64,000 nt of DNA from Bacteroidota bacterium (GCA_021155905.1 JAJNBG010000021.1:57158-121157); one strand, 5' to 3'. Shown: positions 1 through 9,297, counted from the first letter of the stretch. Notes: generated by a model not told the origin, from the sequence alone. A program made the numbers and translations.

Positions 1-1011
1 TCCGCCAACGATATTGGTATAGTTTGGCTTATCCTGGGCAATGGTGGTAGATGGCTGGTTCACCAATAAGAACGTGCTCATGTTCTCGCTGCAGGCCTCA
101 ATAATGTATTCCATGTAGTGTGCAGTGCGGTGACGGATGCTGCCGGTTGTTTTTTTAGGAATTTCAGAAGCCAGAAGGCTGTAAAAATCTGCCACTCCGA
201 AGGAGACAGACAATTCCTCGTTTCCGGCAATGGTGGTAGAGGTCAGGGAAGGGAAGGACATATCCACATAATTCCTGATTCCTGCGCCGCCCATTAATGA
301 ATCGATGTAATGGAAACGCATGGTCACTTTATATAATTTAGCGTTGGGTACAGATTTGAAGATGATTTTTTTGGTTTGAGATAATACATTGTAATTAATG
401 TAAGCATTTGGCTGAGTTCCAGTACCCGGGATGGTAGCTGCCACATAACCGGCATTGCCCACACCACAATGAACAGGGTAGGTATTTGGTATAAAAATAA
501 ACGGCATGATGTTATGTGATTTTACACTGTCAATCATGATGCTTTGAGCTGTAAATTCTTTTCCGGAACTCACATTTTTGATCAGCAGTCGATATTCACC
601 ACTGGTATATAATTTATCAGAAGTCTGCCAGAGACGCTGTTCCTGGCTGAAATTACCGCCAGCCGTTGTTACTACTGTTTCGGTTAATACAATTTCTTTC
701 CTGGTTGCATTTCCTACGGTTGTTAAGGTAGGCGTTGTGCTGCTTGCGCTCATAAAACGCTGCAGGGTTACATGCAATTCTCCCGGTCCGTAATTGATCT
801 GGTTTGGATCCTGAGCCACTTCCAGGGCATCGCCATCTGTTAAAAATACCTTGTTGATCCTGATTTTCTGAACCGGTTCATTAGGATTTAATACTCCGTA
901 AACAGAGACCGATTCCTCACCCGGTGCCAAAACATCCAGGTCGTTTTTACAGGAAATCAGACTGATGATACTGATAAAGGACAGGGCGATATAGGAAAAA
1001 TTTACTTTCAT
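1..1011 (-). CDS. DUF4249-like outer-membrane lipoprotein, C-terminus cut by window edge
   Basis: An open frame runs from an ATG at 1011 to the window edge, giving 337 visible residues with no stop. The N-terminus is a lipoprotein signal: a short basic start, a hydrophobic stretch and the lipobox LISC with Cys21 as lipidation site. The mature part has the layout of the Bacteroidota DUF4249 family: an early beta-sandwich-like segment mentioning a 'YGVLNPNEP' strand, then a C-terminal part with 'NYTNIVGG', resembling the 'N..GG.G.F' end of that family. Family role is poorly defined; members often sit near TonB-dependent receptors, but none is visible here. The 3' end lies outside the window. 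The lipoprotein call is firm; the family call is an inference from the overall pattern. Confidence 0.75.
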   Translation of the reverse strand, partial: MKVNFSYIALSFISIISLISCKNDLDVLAPGEESVSVYGVLNPNEPVQKIRINKVFLTDGDALEVAQDPNQINYGPGELHVTLQRFMSASSTTPTLTTVGNATRKEIVLTETVVTTAGGNFSQEQRLWQTSDKLYTSGEYRLLIKNVSSGKEFTAQSIMIDSVKSHNIMPFIFIPNTYPVHCGVGNAGYVAATIPGTGTQPNAYINYNVLSQTKKIIFKSVPNAKLYKVTMRFHYIDSLMGGAGIRNYVDMSFPSLTSTTIAGNEELSVSFGVADFYSLLASEIPKKTTGSIRHRTAHYMEYIIEACSENMSTFLLVNQPSTTIAQDKPNYTNIVGG

Positions 1012-1201
1012 TGAATTTTTTGAATAGATACAAATTTACAATTTTTGGGTGAACTAAAAATATATTTAATTAGTTTTACCCTTTTTAAACCGCATAGGCA
1101 CATCATTTTTGGATTGGCAGAGAATAACAGAGGTTAAAACCGGTGATTCTATGTAGTAAATAAATGTATTTTTAGCCATTAAAATTAAATAACCGTTAAG
1201 T

Positions 1202-2017
1202 ATGTCAGTACATAAAGAAGTGAAAAAAGTGACCACCCACCAGTTACAGGAAATGAAACGCCGTGGCGAGAAAATTTCCATGCTGACGGCTTACGATTAT
1301 ACCATGGCAAAAATCATTGATCATGCCGGGATTGACGTGATTTTGGTGGGCGACAGTGCCAGTAACGTGATGGCAGGTCACGAAACGACTCTGCCTATAA
1401 CGTTGGACCAGATGATTTACCATGCTTCATCTGTGGTGAGAGCCGTTGACAGGGCTTTGGTGGTAGTAGATTTGCCTTTTGGATCTTACCAGGGAAATTC
1501 CAAAGAAGCTTTGACTTCTGCCATTAAGATCATGAAAGAGAGTGGGGGACATGCTGTTAAATTAGAAGGAGGAAGAGAGATTAAAGATTCTATTGAGCGT
1601 ATTTTATCGGCAGGAATTCCAGTGATGGGGCATTTGGGATTAACTCCCCAATCGATCTATAAATTCGGGACCTATACTGTACGTGCCAAGGAAGAAGAAG
1701 AAGCACAGCGTTTGCTGGAAGATGCCAGAATCCTGGAAGAATGTGGTTGTTTTGCTTTGGTACTGGAGAAAATACCGGCCAAATTAGCAACGGAAGTGGC
1801 CAAAAGCATTTCTATTCCTGTGATTGGGATTGGAGCAGGTGGGGGCGTTGACGGGCAGGTATTGGTAACACACGATATGTTGGGCATGACCCACGAATTT
1901 AGTCCGAGGTTTTTAAGAAGGTATTTAAGCCTTTATGAGAGCATGACCGGTGCTTTTCAGCAATACATTAAGGATGTGAAGAGCAAGGATTTTCCGAATG
2001 AAGGGGAGCAGTATTGA
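1202..2017 (+). CDS. panB: 3-methyl-2-oxobutanoate hydroxymethyltransferase
   Basis: Ketopantoate hydroxymethyltransferase, the first committed step of pantothenate (coenzyme A) synthesis: it moves a hydroxymethyl group from 5,10-methylene-THF to alpha-ketoisovalerate in the cytosol. The 271 residues match the usual family length. Visible family motifs are '[10 protein letters not shown]' near residue 28, the metal-site '[12 protein letters not shown]' near 49, 'VKLEGG' near 118, '[10 protein letters not shown]' near 141 and '[14 protein letters not shown]' near 208. The start is the ATG at 1202; no Shine-Dalgarno sequence is seen, as usual for the phylum. It stands alone, converging on the desaturase gene across a shared hairpin terminator. 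No other pan gene is in the window. Confidence 0.97.
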   Translation: MSVHKEVKKVTTHQLQEMKRRGEKISMLTAYDYTMAKIIDHAGIDVILVGDSASNVMAGHETTLPITLDQMIYHASSVVRAVDRALVVVDLPFGSYQGNSKEALTSAIKIMKESGGHAVKLEGGREIKDSIERILSAGIPVMGHLGLTPQSIYKFGTYTVRAKEEEEAQRLLEDARILEECGCFALVLEKIPAKLATEVAKSISIPVIGIGAGGGVDGQVLVTHDMLGMTHEFSPRFLRRYLSLYESMTGAFQQYIKDVKSKDFPNEGEQY

Positions 2018-2049
2018 TAGTTCAACACAGAGACATTGAGAAACAGAGT

Positions 2050-2074
2050 GTTCTCGACTTCGCTCGAACTGACA
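2050..2074. repeat. Dispersed imperfect palindrome, copy 1
   Basis: A 25-base sequence between panB and its terminator, built as GTTCTCGA, a short spacer, then TCGAAC. Exactly the same 25 bases occur at 52766-52790, and relatives of the form ACTTCGACTCCGCTCAGT lie at 35935, 53650, 56380-56475 and 59104-59190. It is noncoding and sits just past a stop codon, as do most of the copies. Confidence 0.8.
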
Positions 2075-2091
2075 AGTCATATGTACAAAAG

Positions 2092-2122
2092 AAAACCCTG
2101 ATCGTGATGATCAGGGTTTTTT
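2092..2122. terminator. Bidirectional intrinsic terminator between panB and the desaturase
   Basis: Perfect stem CCCTGATC (2096-2103) with GATCAGGG (2109-2116), loop GTGAT, extended by AAAA and TTTT on the two sides, so a U-tract is present in either direction. It lies 75 nt past the panB stop and about 30 nt past the desaturase stop, so it can serve both convergent genes. Confidence 0.88.
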
Positions 2123-2153
2123 ATTTATAATTTGGTTTTTTGTGTTGAACGAA

Positions 2154-3278
2154 TTACCCGATGGCTTCGTTTAAATCTGCCAGAGTTGGTGTTTTTCCGA
2201 AACTAACAATAGCATTGCAATGAGATTTTAATGCTGCTGCAAAAGTTTCATTTTCCAGGTAAGGCACACCGAATTCTTCGGCGGTTGCTTTCACAATTTC
2301 AGAAACCTGCGGATAATGCACGTGACAAATGGTTGGAAATAAATGATGTTCCACCTGGAAATTCAAGCCACCTACATACCAGGAAATCCATTTGCTTTTT
2401 CTTGAAAAGTTAACGGTGGTATTCATCTGGTGAACTGCCCAGTTGTTCTCAATGTTCATATCCGTATTTGGTAATGGATGCGTTGTTCCTTCTACCGTAT
2501 GTGCAAGCTGGAAAACTACGGTTAACACAATTCCGGAAATGAACTGCATTAATAAATAGCCCCATACCAATTGCATAAACGGAATGTTAAAAACAAAAAC
2601 CGGCAATGCAAACAGGATGGCCCAGTAAATTACCTTGCTCAAAAATATTTTGAACCAGATCACGCGGTTTTGTTCTTTCGTTCCTGTATTCACACCTTGT
2701 TTGGTGTATTTGTGAAACTGGATAAAGTCTTTTAAAAGCGCCCAGTAAAGCGTCAGGATACCATAAAATAGGAAAGCATACACTACTTGTAACTTATGAT
2801 ACCATTTTACTTCTGTATGAGGATTGAATTTTAAAATTAATTTATCGGCAATATCATCATCATAATTGTGAATGTTTGTGTAAGTATGGTGCATGACATT
2901 ATGCTGCAGTTTCCAGTTAAAAACAGAACCGCCAAGCATATTTAGGGTATGCCCTAACCAGTAATTGGTTTTGTGACTTGAAGAATAAGCACCATGATTA
3001 GCATCATGCATCACACTCATGCCGATTCCCGACAAGGCGAAACCCATAATCGTCCATAAAATTAAGCTCACCTGGAAAGTAGGGGTGAAGGCCAACAGGA
3101 AAATAAAAGGCAAAACGTATGCGCTCATTAAAATGATCGTTTTAACGACCATCGTTGAATTTGCGTGCTTGGAAATTTTGTTTTCTTTAAAGTAAGCGTC
3201 TACTCGTTTACGAAGCGTAGCAAAAAAAAGGGCTTTATCTTTGTCTTTATCAACAAAGCGAAGTGGCGTAAATAGCAT
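2154..3278 (-). CDS. Membrane fatty-acid (acyl-CoA/acyl-lipid) desaturase
   Basis: Integral-membrane di-iron desaturase that introduces a double bond into a fatty acyl chain. All three histidine boxes are present: HDANH at residues 91-95, HNVMHH at 126-131 and QVEHH at 308-312. The Q in the last box is typical of the linoleoyl-CoA/front-end-type branch, though no N-terminal cytochrome b5 domain is present. Hydrophobic stretches near 44-66, 70-90, about 170-185 and 215-260 fit four membrane spans. The length of 374 is normal for bacterial members. Start ATG at 3278. A TACTTTTG match to the Bacteroidota -7 element lies about 50 nt upstream (minus strand 3334-3327), but without a well-spaced -33 element. 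Regiospecificity cannot be read from sequence. Confidence 0.93.
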   Translation of the reverse strand: MLFTPLRFVDKDKDKALFFATLRKRVDAYFKENKISKHANSTMVVKTIILMSAYVLPFIFLLAFTPTFQVSLILWTIMGFALSGIGMSVMHDANHGAYSSSHKTNYWLGHTLNMLGGSVFNWKLQHNVMHHTYTNIHNYDDDIADKLILKFNPHTEVKWYHKLQVVYAFLFYGILTLYWALLKDFIQFHKYTKQGVNTGTKEQNRVIWFKIFLSKVIYWAILFALPVFVFNIPFMQLVWGYLLMQFISGIVLTVVFQLAHTVEGTTHPLPNTDMNIENNWAVHQMNTTVNFSRKSKWISWYVGGLNFQVEHHLFPTICHVHYPQVSEIVKATAEEFGVPYLENETFAAALKSHCNAIVSFGKTPTLADLNEAIG

Positions 3279-3372
3279 CTTGTTTTAATTTTAATAAATA
3301 CAAAGTGGTATTTATATATCAAGCCCCAAAAGTAGGGAAAAAAGACCAAAAATCGACGTATTTTTATTAATA

Positions 3373-4215
3373 TTGTTAATTATTAACACCTCAAAAACAT
3401 ATTCGCCCATTGGCATTTTTGATTCCGGTTACGGTGGGTTAACCATTTTAAAAGAATTGGTAGATGCGATGCCGCAGTACGATTATTTGTACCTGGGGGA
3501 TAACGCGAGGGCACCTTATGGTTCCCGTTCCTTTGATACAGTGTATGAATACACCCTGGAGTGTGTGAATCATTTATTTGATAAGGGTTGTGAACTGGTG
3601 ATCCTGGCTTGTAATACAGCTTCAGCGAAAGCGCTTCGCAATATCCAGCAAAAAGATCTGCCGGGCATTGATCCCAAAAAAAGAGTACTGGGTGTGATCA
3701 GGCCAACGACGGAAGTGATTGGCAATTACAGCAAAACAAAGCATGTCGGTATTTTTGCCACCGCGGGAACGGTGTCTTCTGGATCGTATATCATTGAAAT
3801 TCAGAAATCTTTTCCGGATCTGACTGTTTACCAGGAAACCTGCCCGATGTGGGTGCCGTTAATCGAAGCCAATGAACTGGATAATGAAGGGGCCGAATAT
3901 TTTGTGAAAAAACATATTGATCAATTGTTTGCCCAGTCAAAAGACATTGACGCAGTTATTTTAGGCTGTACTCATTATCCTTTATTAAGACCATTGATTG
4001 AAAAGCATTTACCGGAAGGTGTCGTGATTTTGGCGCAGGGATCAATCGTCACTCATGGATTAAAAGATTATTTATTTCGTCACCCCGAAATGGAAGCGAT
4101 GATCACGAAAAACAATCAACTTGATTTTTTAACAACGGATTCTGCGGAACAGTTTGACAGAAATGCCAGTTTGTTTTTTGGAAAAGAAGTGAACTCAAAA
4201 CACCTGAGTCTTTAA
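3373..4215 (+). CDS. murI: Glutamate racemase
   Basis: Cofactor-independent interconversion of L- and D-glutamate, supplying D-Glu for peptidoglycan. Both catalytic cysteines are visible: Cys80 in 'ACNTAS' and Cys199 in 'GCTHYPLL'; the substrate-binding 'FDSGYGG' begins at residue 16. Length about 280 fits the family. No ATG exists in frame near the family N-terminus, so the likely start is the TTG at 3373; an ATT or further upstream codon cannot be ruled out. The 3' end overlaps the convergent thiF stop region by four bases (4212-4215). Confidence 0.95.
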   Translation: MLIINTSKTYSPIGIFDSGYGGLTILKELVDAMPQYDYLYLGDNARAPYGSRSFDTVYEYTLECVNHLFDKGCELVILACNTASAKALRNIQQKDLPGIDPKKRVLGVIRPTTEVIGNYSKTKHVGIFATAGTVSSGSYIIEIQKSFPDLTVYQETCPMWVPLIEANELDNEGAEYFVKKHIDQLFAQSKDIDAVILGCTHYPLLRPLIEKHLPEGVVILAQGSIVTHGLKDYLFRHPEMEAMITKNNQLDFLTTDSAEQFDRNASLFFGKEVNSKHLSL

Positions 4216-4922
4216 AAAGAAATTCTTCGTTGCTTATTGGAATCGGTACTGTAAATAAAAAGGGTATTGATGAGAGACGGTTTCTCTAAAATAACCTGGA
4301 TCGTTTCCTGTGCCATCATACTTCCGATAATTCCCGGCACAGTTCCCATTACGCCATTTTCAGAACAGTTTGGAACATCCTCCGCATTGGGTTCTTCGGG
4401 AAAAATATCTCTCAGGTTTTTACTTGCTTTATAATTGAAGACCGCTAACTGGCCTTCGTAACCTAGTATGCTTCCGTATACTAAGGGCTTATTTAATTTC
4501 ACACAACAATCATTCACGATATAACGCGTCGCAAAATTATCGCAGCCATCCACGACGATGTCGTATTGTGACAAAATGGATGCAGCGTTTTCTTCATTCA
4601 ATAAAATTTTATGCACGATGTGTGTGACAAAGGAATTTTGTTTGGAAAGTTTCTGAACTGCCACTTCTACTTTTAATTGACCTATATCAGTACTTGAATA
4701 TAAAACCTGGCGATGTAAATTGGATTCTTCCACGGTATCAAAATCGATGACGCCAATGGTTCCAACTCCAACCGCTGTTAAGTATTGAAGCACGGGGCAA
4801 CCAAGTCCGCCGGCACCAATCACCGCCACCTTGCTTTGCTTTAATTTAATTTGCCCGTTGATACCAATATCATCCAGCATGATTTGTTTTTGGTACCGCT
4901 TAAATTCTTCTTTGGATAGCAT
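4212..4922 (-). CDS. thiF: HesA/MoeB/ThiF-family sulfur-carrier adenylyltransferase
   Basis: E1-like enzyme expected to adenylate the C-terminal Gly-Gly of ThiS so that sulfur can be loaded for thiazole synthesis. The nucleotide-binding 'GAGGLGCPVLQYL' begins near residue 37, followed by 'DFDTVEESNLHRQ' near 60 and 'DGCDNFATR' near 127. At 236 residues it is shorter than E. coli ThiF: the two CxxC pairs that hold zinc there are absent, with only a single Cys in 'PNCSENG' and no Cys pair near the C-terminus. It is the last gene of the thi operon, 5 nt after thiH. Position and ThiS partner favour ThiF; by sequence alone MoeB is possible. Confidence 0.88.
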   Translation of the reverse strand: MLSKEEFKRYQKQIMLDDIGINGQIKLKQSKVAVIGAGGLGCPVLQYLTAVGVGTIGVIDFDTVEESNLHRQVLYSSTDIGQLKVEVAVQKLSKQNSFVTHIVHKILLNEENAASILSQYDIVVDGCDNFATRYIVNDCCVKLNKPLVYGSILGYEGQLAVFNYKASKNLRDIFPEEPNAEDVPNCSENGVMGTVPGIIGSMMAQETIQVILEKPSLINTLFIYSTDSNKQRRISF

Positions 4923-4927
4923 AAGAT

Positions 4928-6034
4928 TTAAAACATTTTTTCCCAGTCTTTGTAAACCGGTTCGTATCCGGATCGTTTAATGAGCTCACTGATTTCCAAT
5001 ACACTTCTTTCATCAGAGATTTCAAACTGCTCTAATGATTCCGGCTCCACGGAATAACCACCCGGGTTTGTTTTAGAACCGGCACTCATACTCGTTACTC
5101 CAAGGGGAATGATATGGTTTCTTAAATTTTCAGATTCCCGGGTCGATATGGATAGTTCCACATCTTCATTCAATAAACGGTAAGCACATAATAATTGCAC
5201 CAGTTCTTTATCCGTTACAATCACATTCGGCTCTATGATGCCCTCCGCAGGACGCATGCGCGGAAATGAAATGGAGTACTTCGTTTGCCAGTAGGTTTTT
5301 TGTAAATAATCCAGGTGCAAGGCACAGAAGAAAGAATCCACACGCCAGTCTTCGAGTCCTAACAATACACCTAATCCGATTTTATGTGTTCCGGATTGTC
5401 CAACCCGATCCGGCGTTTCAAGGCGGTAATCAAAATTTGATTTTTTTCCTTTAGGGTGATATTGTTTGTACACGTCTTTGTGGTATGTTTCCTGGTATAC
5501 CAAAACAGAATAGACGCCTGCTTCATGTAGTTCTTTGTATTCCTCTGTTTCCAGAGGTTGAACTTCAATAGAGATATTGGCGAATTTAGAACGGATCAGT
5601 GCAATGGCTTTTTTAAAATAATCTACATGAACGGTATGATTGGCTTCACCGGTCACTAATAAAATATGGTTAAAGCCCTGGCCCTTGATGAATTCAACTT
5701 CTTTTAAAATTTCTGCGTCTGTCAGTGTTTTGCGTTTTACTTTATTGTCGAGACTGAAACCACAGTAAGTGCAAATGTTATTACACTCATTGCTTAGGTA
5801 CATCGGCGCATACATCTGGATAGTTTTTCCAAAACGCTTGGTGGTGAGTTCATGACTCAGCTTTGCCATCTGTTCCAGGTAAGGAACAGCGACAGGGGAG
5901 ATGAGGGCTTTGAAATCTTCCAGGTTTCTTTTTTTTGCAGACAAGGCATGCTCTACATCTTTTGATGTTTTAGAGTAGATCGACGCTTTTTGTTCGTCCC
6001 AGTTGTATTTATCAAATATGTTTTTGAAGTTCAT
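4928..6034 (-). CDS. thiH: 2-iminoacetate synthase (tyrosine lyase)
   Basis: Radical SAM enzyme that cleaves tyrosine to dehydroglycine (2-iminoacetate) and p-cresol, the glycine-imine source for the thiazole ring. The cluster-binding cysteines are C84, C88 and C91 in 'CNNICTYC'. At 368 residues it matches ThiH; 'PRMRPAEG' near residue 255 and 'STRES' near 298 are ThiH-like C-terminal features. It lies between the GxxExxY insertion and thiF, 5 nt from thiF. The 58-nt gap to the GxxExxY gene contains one of the two flanking repeats, so transcription must cross the insertion unless a new promoter lies there. Using ThiH rather than ThiO suggests growth at low oxygen or protected enzyme, an inference only. 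Confidence 0.96.
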   Translation of the reverse strand: MNFKNIFDKYNWDEQKASIYSKTSKDVEHALSAKKRNLEDFKALISPVAVPYLEQMAKLSHELTTKRFGKTIQMYAPMYLSNECNNICTYCGFSLDNKVKRKTLTDAEILKEVEFIKGQGFNHILLVTGEANHTVHVDYFKKAIALIRSKFANISIEVQPLETEEYKELHEAGVYSVLVYQETYHKDVYKQYHPKGKKSNFDYRLETPDRVGQSGTHKIGLGVLLGLEDWRVDSFFCALHLDYLQKTYWQTKYSISFPRMRPAEGIIEPNVIVTDKELVQLLCAYRLLNEDVELSISTRESENLRNHIIPLGVTSMSAGSKTNPGGYSVEPESLEQFEISDERSVLEISELIKRSGYEPVYKDWEKMF

Positions 6035-6045
6035 TTTTTCTTTTC

Positions 6046-6090
6046 TCGCAGATTAGCGCGGATTGATCCGCAAAGTCACACAGAGTTTTT
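6046..6090. repeat. Direct repeat flanking the GxxExxY gene, thiH side
   Basis: Starts TTTCTCGCAG, then AGCGCGGATT, then a GC- and CACA-containing tail ending in AGAG. The other copy at 6483-6533 has the same order of blocks (TTTCTCGCGG, ACCGCGGATT, ACA, AGAG) in the same orientation, with substitutions and small indels. The pair brackets the GxxExxY gene. Confidence 0.6.
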
Positions 6091-6092
6091 CT

Positions 6093-6470
6093 TTATAAAT
6101 TATTTGCAATACGGGTTATTGAATCTTTTAATGAGGATGAATTAAAATTGATCAATAAGCCTAATTTTTTATTTGATAGTTTTAAATAAGTCAATAACTG
6201 TTTGTGATGAACATCGATTAAAGATTCCACCGATTTAACTTCAACAATGGCTAAATCATTTACAAGAATATCTAATCTAAATCCGACATCCATTTTTATA
6301 TCACCATACATCATTGAAACTCCTATTTGAGTTTTGATATTAAAACCTTCCTGTATTAATTCAGAAGCTAAAGCTGTTTCGTAAACTGACTCCAATAGAC
6401 CAGGTCCCAAAACAGTGTGGACTTTAAAAGCCGCACCTCTGATTGCATATGATATATCGTTTTCTGTCAT
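6093..6470 (-). CDS. GxxExxY protein (PD-(D/E)XK nuclease-like)
   Basis: Small protein of the GxxExxY family: 'GPGLLESVYE' carries the name-giving G-x-x-E-x-x-Y signature, followed by a nuclease-like core 'FRLDILVND...IVEVKSV' that resembles the D-(E)xK arrangement of PD-(D/E)XK enzymes. Molecular function is not established. The start chosen is the ATG at 6470 (125 residues); a GTG at 6497 would add nine residues encoded inside the flanking repeat and is less likely. The gene sits in an otherwise continuous thiamine operon, between thiG and thiH, in the same orientation, bracketed by degenerate direct repeats, which suggests insertion as a unit. Confidence 0.88.
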   Translation of the reverse strand: MTENDISYAIRGAAFKVHTVLGPGLLESVYETALASELIQEGFNIKTQIGVSMMYGDIKMDVGFRLDILVNDLAIVEVKSVESLIDVHHKQLLTYLKLSNKKLGLLINFNSSSLKDSITRIANNL

Positions 6471-6482
6471 CTTTTTTTGTTT

Positions 6483-6600
6483 TTTCTCGCGGAACACCGC
6501 GGATTAATTTCGCGGAGAGACACATAGAGAGTGTATTATTGTATTAGTTTTTTCTGCGAAACTCTGCCTTTAACTCTGCGAACATCTGCGAGAAATCTTA
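6483..6600. repeat. Direct repeat flanking the GxxExxY gene, thiG side, with trailing repeats
   Basis: Second copy of the flanking repeat (6483-6533), followed to 6600 by further degenerate 'TCTGCGA' words at about 6550, 6574 and 6589. Noncoding; separates the thiG stop from the inserted gene. The low-complexity 'gcg'-rich text differs from the rest of the operon, whose other junctions overlap or are only a few bases long. Confidence 0.55.
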
Positions 6601-7362
6601 ATCATTTAAAAAACTCGTTAAAGGACTTGTTGCAGATGCTCTGCTGTTTATTTTTGACAATCCTGCTTCATATGCCAGCCTTCCTGCAATGACAGCGTTC
6701 TTAAAAGCAATTCCCATCTGAGTTGGATTTTTAGATGAGGCAATGGCGGTATTTACCAACACCGCATCTGCTCCCATTTCCATCGCTCGTGCTGCATGAG
6801 AAGGAGCGCCGATTCCGGCATCTACAATTACAGGCACTTTACTTTGTTCAATGATGATTTCTAAAAAGTCTTCGGTCTTTAATCCTTTATTACTTCCAAT
6901 GGGAGAACCCAAAGGCATCACAGCAGCAGTTCCCGCATCCTCCAAACGCTTACACAAAACCGGGTCGGCATGAATGTATGGCAAGACAATGAAACCAAGC
7001 TTCGCTAATTCTTCTGTTGCTTTTAAAGTTTCAATCGGGTCGGGCATTAAGTAACGAGGGTCAGGGTGAATTTCCAATTTGATCCAGTTCGTTTCCAAAG
7101 CCTCCCTCGCCAGCTGCGCCGCGAACACAGCTTCTTTCGCGTTACGTACACCGGAGGTGTTAGGCCATAATTTGACATTTGCTTTTTTAAGCGCTTCTAA
7201 CAGATCATCACTTGGCGCATCTGTATCAATTCGTTTCAAAGCAACAGTCACCATTTCGGTACCGGAAGCAAGAATGGATTCGTACATCTCTTTGCTGGAA
7301 CCGTATTTACCGCTTCCTAAGAATAAACGAGATGAAAAAGACTGATCGGCTATTTTAAGCAT
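6598..7362 (-). CDS. thiG: Thiazole synthase
   Basis: Makes the thiamine thiazole phosphate from 1-deoxy-D-xylulose 5-phosphate, 2-iminoacetate (from ThiH) and ThiS thiocarboxylate. The Schiff-base lysine is K95 in '[13 protein letters not shown]'; phosphate-binding glycines lie in '[11 protein letters not shown]' near 180 and 'VLVNTAIA' near 200. The length of 254 is standard. The start ATG at 7362 overlaps the thiE stop by 8 nt, indicating translational coupling. Downstream it is separated from its partner thiH by the GxxExxY insertion, an unusual break between two enzymes that form a complex in other bacteria. Confidence 0.97.
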   Translation of the reverse strand: MLKIADQSFSSRLFLGSGKYGSSKEMYESILASGTEMVTVALKRIDTDAPSDDLLEALKKANVKLWPNTSGVRNAKEAVFAAQLAREALETNWIKLEIHPDPRYLMPDPIETLKATEELAKLGFIVLPYIHADPVLCKRLEDAGTAAVMPLGSPIGSNKGLKTEDFLEIIIEQSKVPVIVDAGIGAPSHAARAMEMGADAVLVNTAIASSKNPTQMGIAFKNAVIAGRLAYEAGLSKINSRASATSPLTSFLND

Positions 7363-7981
7363 GGTATAAAATTTTATTTATTTCTTTTACTAAATGTTCC
7401 TTATTGTTTGAATTGGTAATCAATCCAGAAACGGCAATGCCATATACACCTGTTTTGATAATGGATTCAATGTCTTTCAGTTCAATACCTCCAATGGCAT
7501 ACACAGGAGTCGTTAGTTGTTCGGCTTTCATTTTCTGAATGATGTTTGTGTAGCCACTCACTCCTAAAACCGGACTTAATTTTTCTTTCGTTGTTGTAAA
7601 CTGAAAGGGGCCCAGGCCGATATAATCCACTCCTTCTTTACACCGTTGTTGAATATGCTCAAACGTGTTGGCAGTACCACCAACGCTTTTATCACTTACT
7701 ATTTTCTTTGCCTCTGACACAGGCATATCATCCAATCCTAAATGAAGTGCGTCTGCCGAGCTGGCTTTGGCTACGATGGGATTATCGTTGATGATTAACT
7801 GCGCTCCAAATTTTCCGCATAGTTCTTTTGCCTGAATGGCATATTCTGTATACTGATCGTTGGATAAATTTTTCAAACGCAGCTGAACGAGTTTTACACC
7901 GGCGTTCAAAGCAGATGCAATATGTTGAATATGAACTTCGGGAGTTTGTCCCTGTGATATGTAGTGTAATTTATGCAACAT
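7355..7981 (-). CDS. thiE: Thiamine-phosphate synthase
   Basis: Joins HMP pyrophosphate and thiazole phosphate to give thiamine phosphate. The TIM-barrel motifs are well kept: 'VQLRLKN' near residue 32, 'LIINDNP' near 62, '[10 protein letters not shown]' near 76, '[13 protein letters not shown]' near 118 and 'AIGGI' near 162. Length 208 is normal. This is the better conserved of two ThiE-like proteins in the operon. Its ATG at 7981 overlaps the thiD end by 11 nt, and its own end overlaps thiG. Confidence 0.95.
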   Translation of the reverse strand: MLHKLHYISQGQTPEVHIQHIASALNAGVKLVQLRLKNLSNDQYTEYAIQAKELCGKFGAQLIINDNPIVAKASSADALHLGLDDMPVSEAKKIVSDKSVGGTANTFEHIQQRCKEGVDYIGLGPFQFTTTKEKLSPVLGVSGYTNIIQKMKAEQLTTPVYAIGGIELKDIESIIKTGVYGIAVSGLITNSNNKEHLVKEINKILYHA

Positions 7982-8726
7982 GGTAAGCGAGAAGATTGGT
8001 GTTACTGTTTAAAATGGTTTCAATGTAGAGTTTCGCTTTTTTACAGGAAGTTTCCAAATCATTGCCTAAGGCTAAATTAGCGGTGATTGCGGAAGACAGA
8101 ATACAACCGGAACCATGCTTTTGATAAATGGAGATTGATGTTTGTTTTTTGATCTCAGCAACCTTGCCGTCTGAAAATAAAAAATCAATTCCTTTATTTT
8201 CCAGACTGTGCCCTCCTTTTAATAACACGTTGCAATAGGAAGCTAAATGATTAGCTGCTTTTATTTCATCATCCAATCCGCTTAACTTTTTTGCTTCATT
8301 GGTATTGGGTGTAATCAGGAAAATATGTTTTAATGTTTCTTCCAGCTTCTTTTGGTCGATCGCCCCGATCAGGTTAAATCCACTGGAGGCCGAGAGAACC
8401 GTATCCCAAACGATGGTAATGTTTTCGTTTTGTTGTTTCAGAAAAGTAACTACCTCATGAAGGACTTTTAAATTTTCGATGATGCCAACTTTTACAAAAT
8501 CAATACGGTACTTATTGGTTAAGGTTTTAACCTGTTCAATGATTTCAGCGGCTGAAAACCAGTTCACTGAAATAAAATGATCTTCTACCTGTTGGGTGAT
8601 ACCGGTATTAATTGCCATGCCCAGGCATTGCTGTTGCTCAAATGTTTTAATGTCGGCCAACACGCCGGCGCCTGCACAGGGATCAAATCCTGCAATGCTT
8701 AAAACTATAGGACGGTTGTAGGGCAT
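7971..8726 (-). CDS. thiD: Hydroxymethylpyrimidine/phosphomethylpyrimidine kinase
   Basis: Ribokinase-fold kinase that phosphorylates HMP and HMP phosphate to HMP pyrophosphate, the substrate of ThiE. Evidence: 'SIAGFDPCAGAGVLADIKTF' beginning at residue 9 (substrate site), 'ITPNTNEAKKLSG' near 137, and the C-terminal anion-hole segment 'KHGSGCILSSAI' near 203. Length 251 is normal. It overlaps both neighbours (22 nt with the TenI-like gene, 11 nt with thiE), typical of a tightly packed operon. Confidence 0.96.
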   Translation of the reverse strand: MPYNRPIVLSIAGFDPCAGAGVLADIKTFEQQQCLGMAINTGITQQVEDHFISVNWFSAAEIIEQVKTLTNKYRIDFVKVGIIENLKVLHEVVTFLKQQNENITIVWDTVLSASSGFNLIGAIDQKKLEETLKHIFLITPNTNEAKKLSGLDDEIKAANHLASYCNVLLKGGHSLENKGIDFLFSDGKVAEIKKQTSISIYQKHGSGCILSSAITANLALGNDLETSCKKAKLYIETILNSNTNLLAYHVA

Positions 8727-9297
8727 TGAGATAATATATTTTTAAAGGCATTAATTTTATCTTCGCTGTTCCAAATTGCTCCCAATAAGGCTATGCCATC
8801 AAAGCCCATCTCATACGCTTTGCCGCAATTGGTTTCATCGATACCTCCCAAAGCAATCAGTTTAGTGGTTTTGTTTTTAGAGAGCTCACTTAAATCAAAG
8901 GGTTTGGCTTCGTAATCCGGTTTTGAAATGCTGTTGAACACAGGACTTAAGAAGGCATAACTAAAATGTTCGGACAGGTTTGTGAAATCTTCCACCGAAT
9001 GAACAGAGGTTGACAGCGTATTTTCATTTTCAGAAAAATCAACATGCGTTAATTGCTTTCGGCTCGCCTCTGTATAATGTAATCGATTGATGCCAAAACT
9101 TTTTGCTAAATAATGATGGCTGTGCAAAGCAATTTTTGAATGATGGATTGAATCAATTTCCTGTAGCAGTAATACTAACTCCTGCGAAGAACTATCAGGT
9201 TTACGCAAATGAAAAACAGGCAAGCCCTCATCAAACAACTGATTGATGAGGGATGCCTCTTTTGTAACAGGCGTAGGACTTGAAATAACAATGACCA

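Noticed and set aside
2231..2413. Small plus-strand frame opposite the desaturase
   Set aside because: Antisense to the conserved QVEHH region; not a gene.
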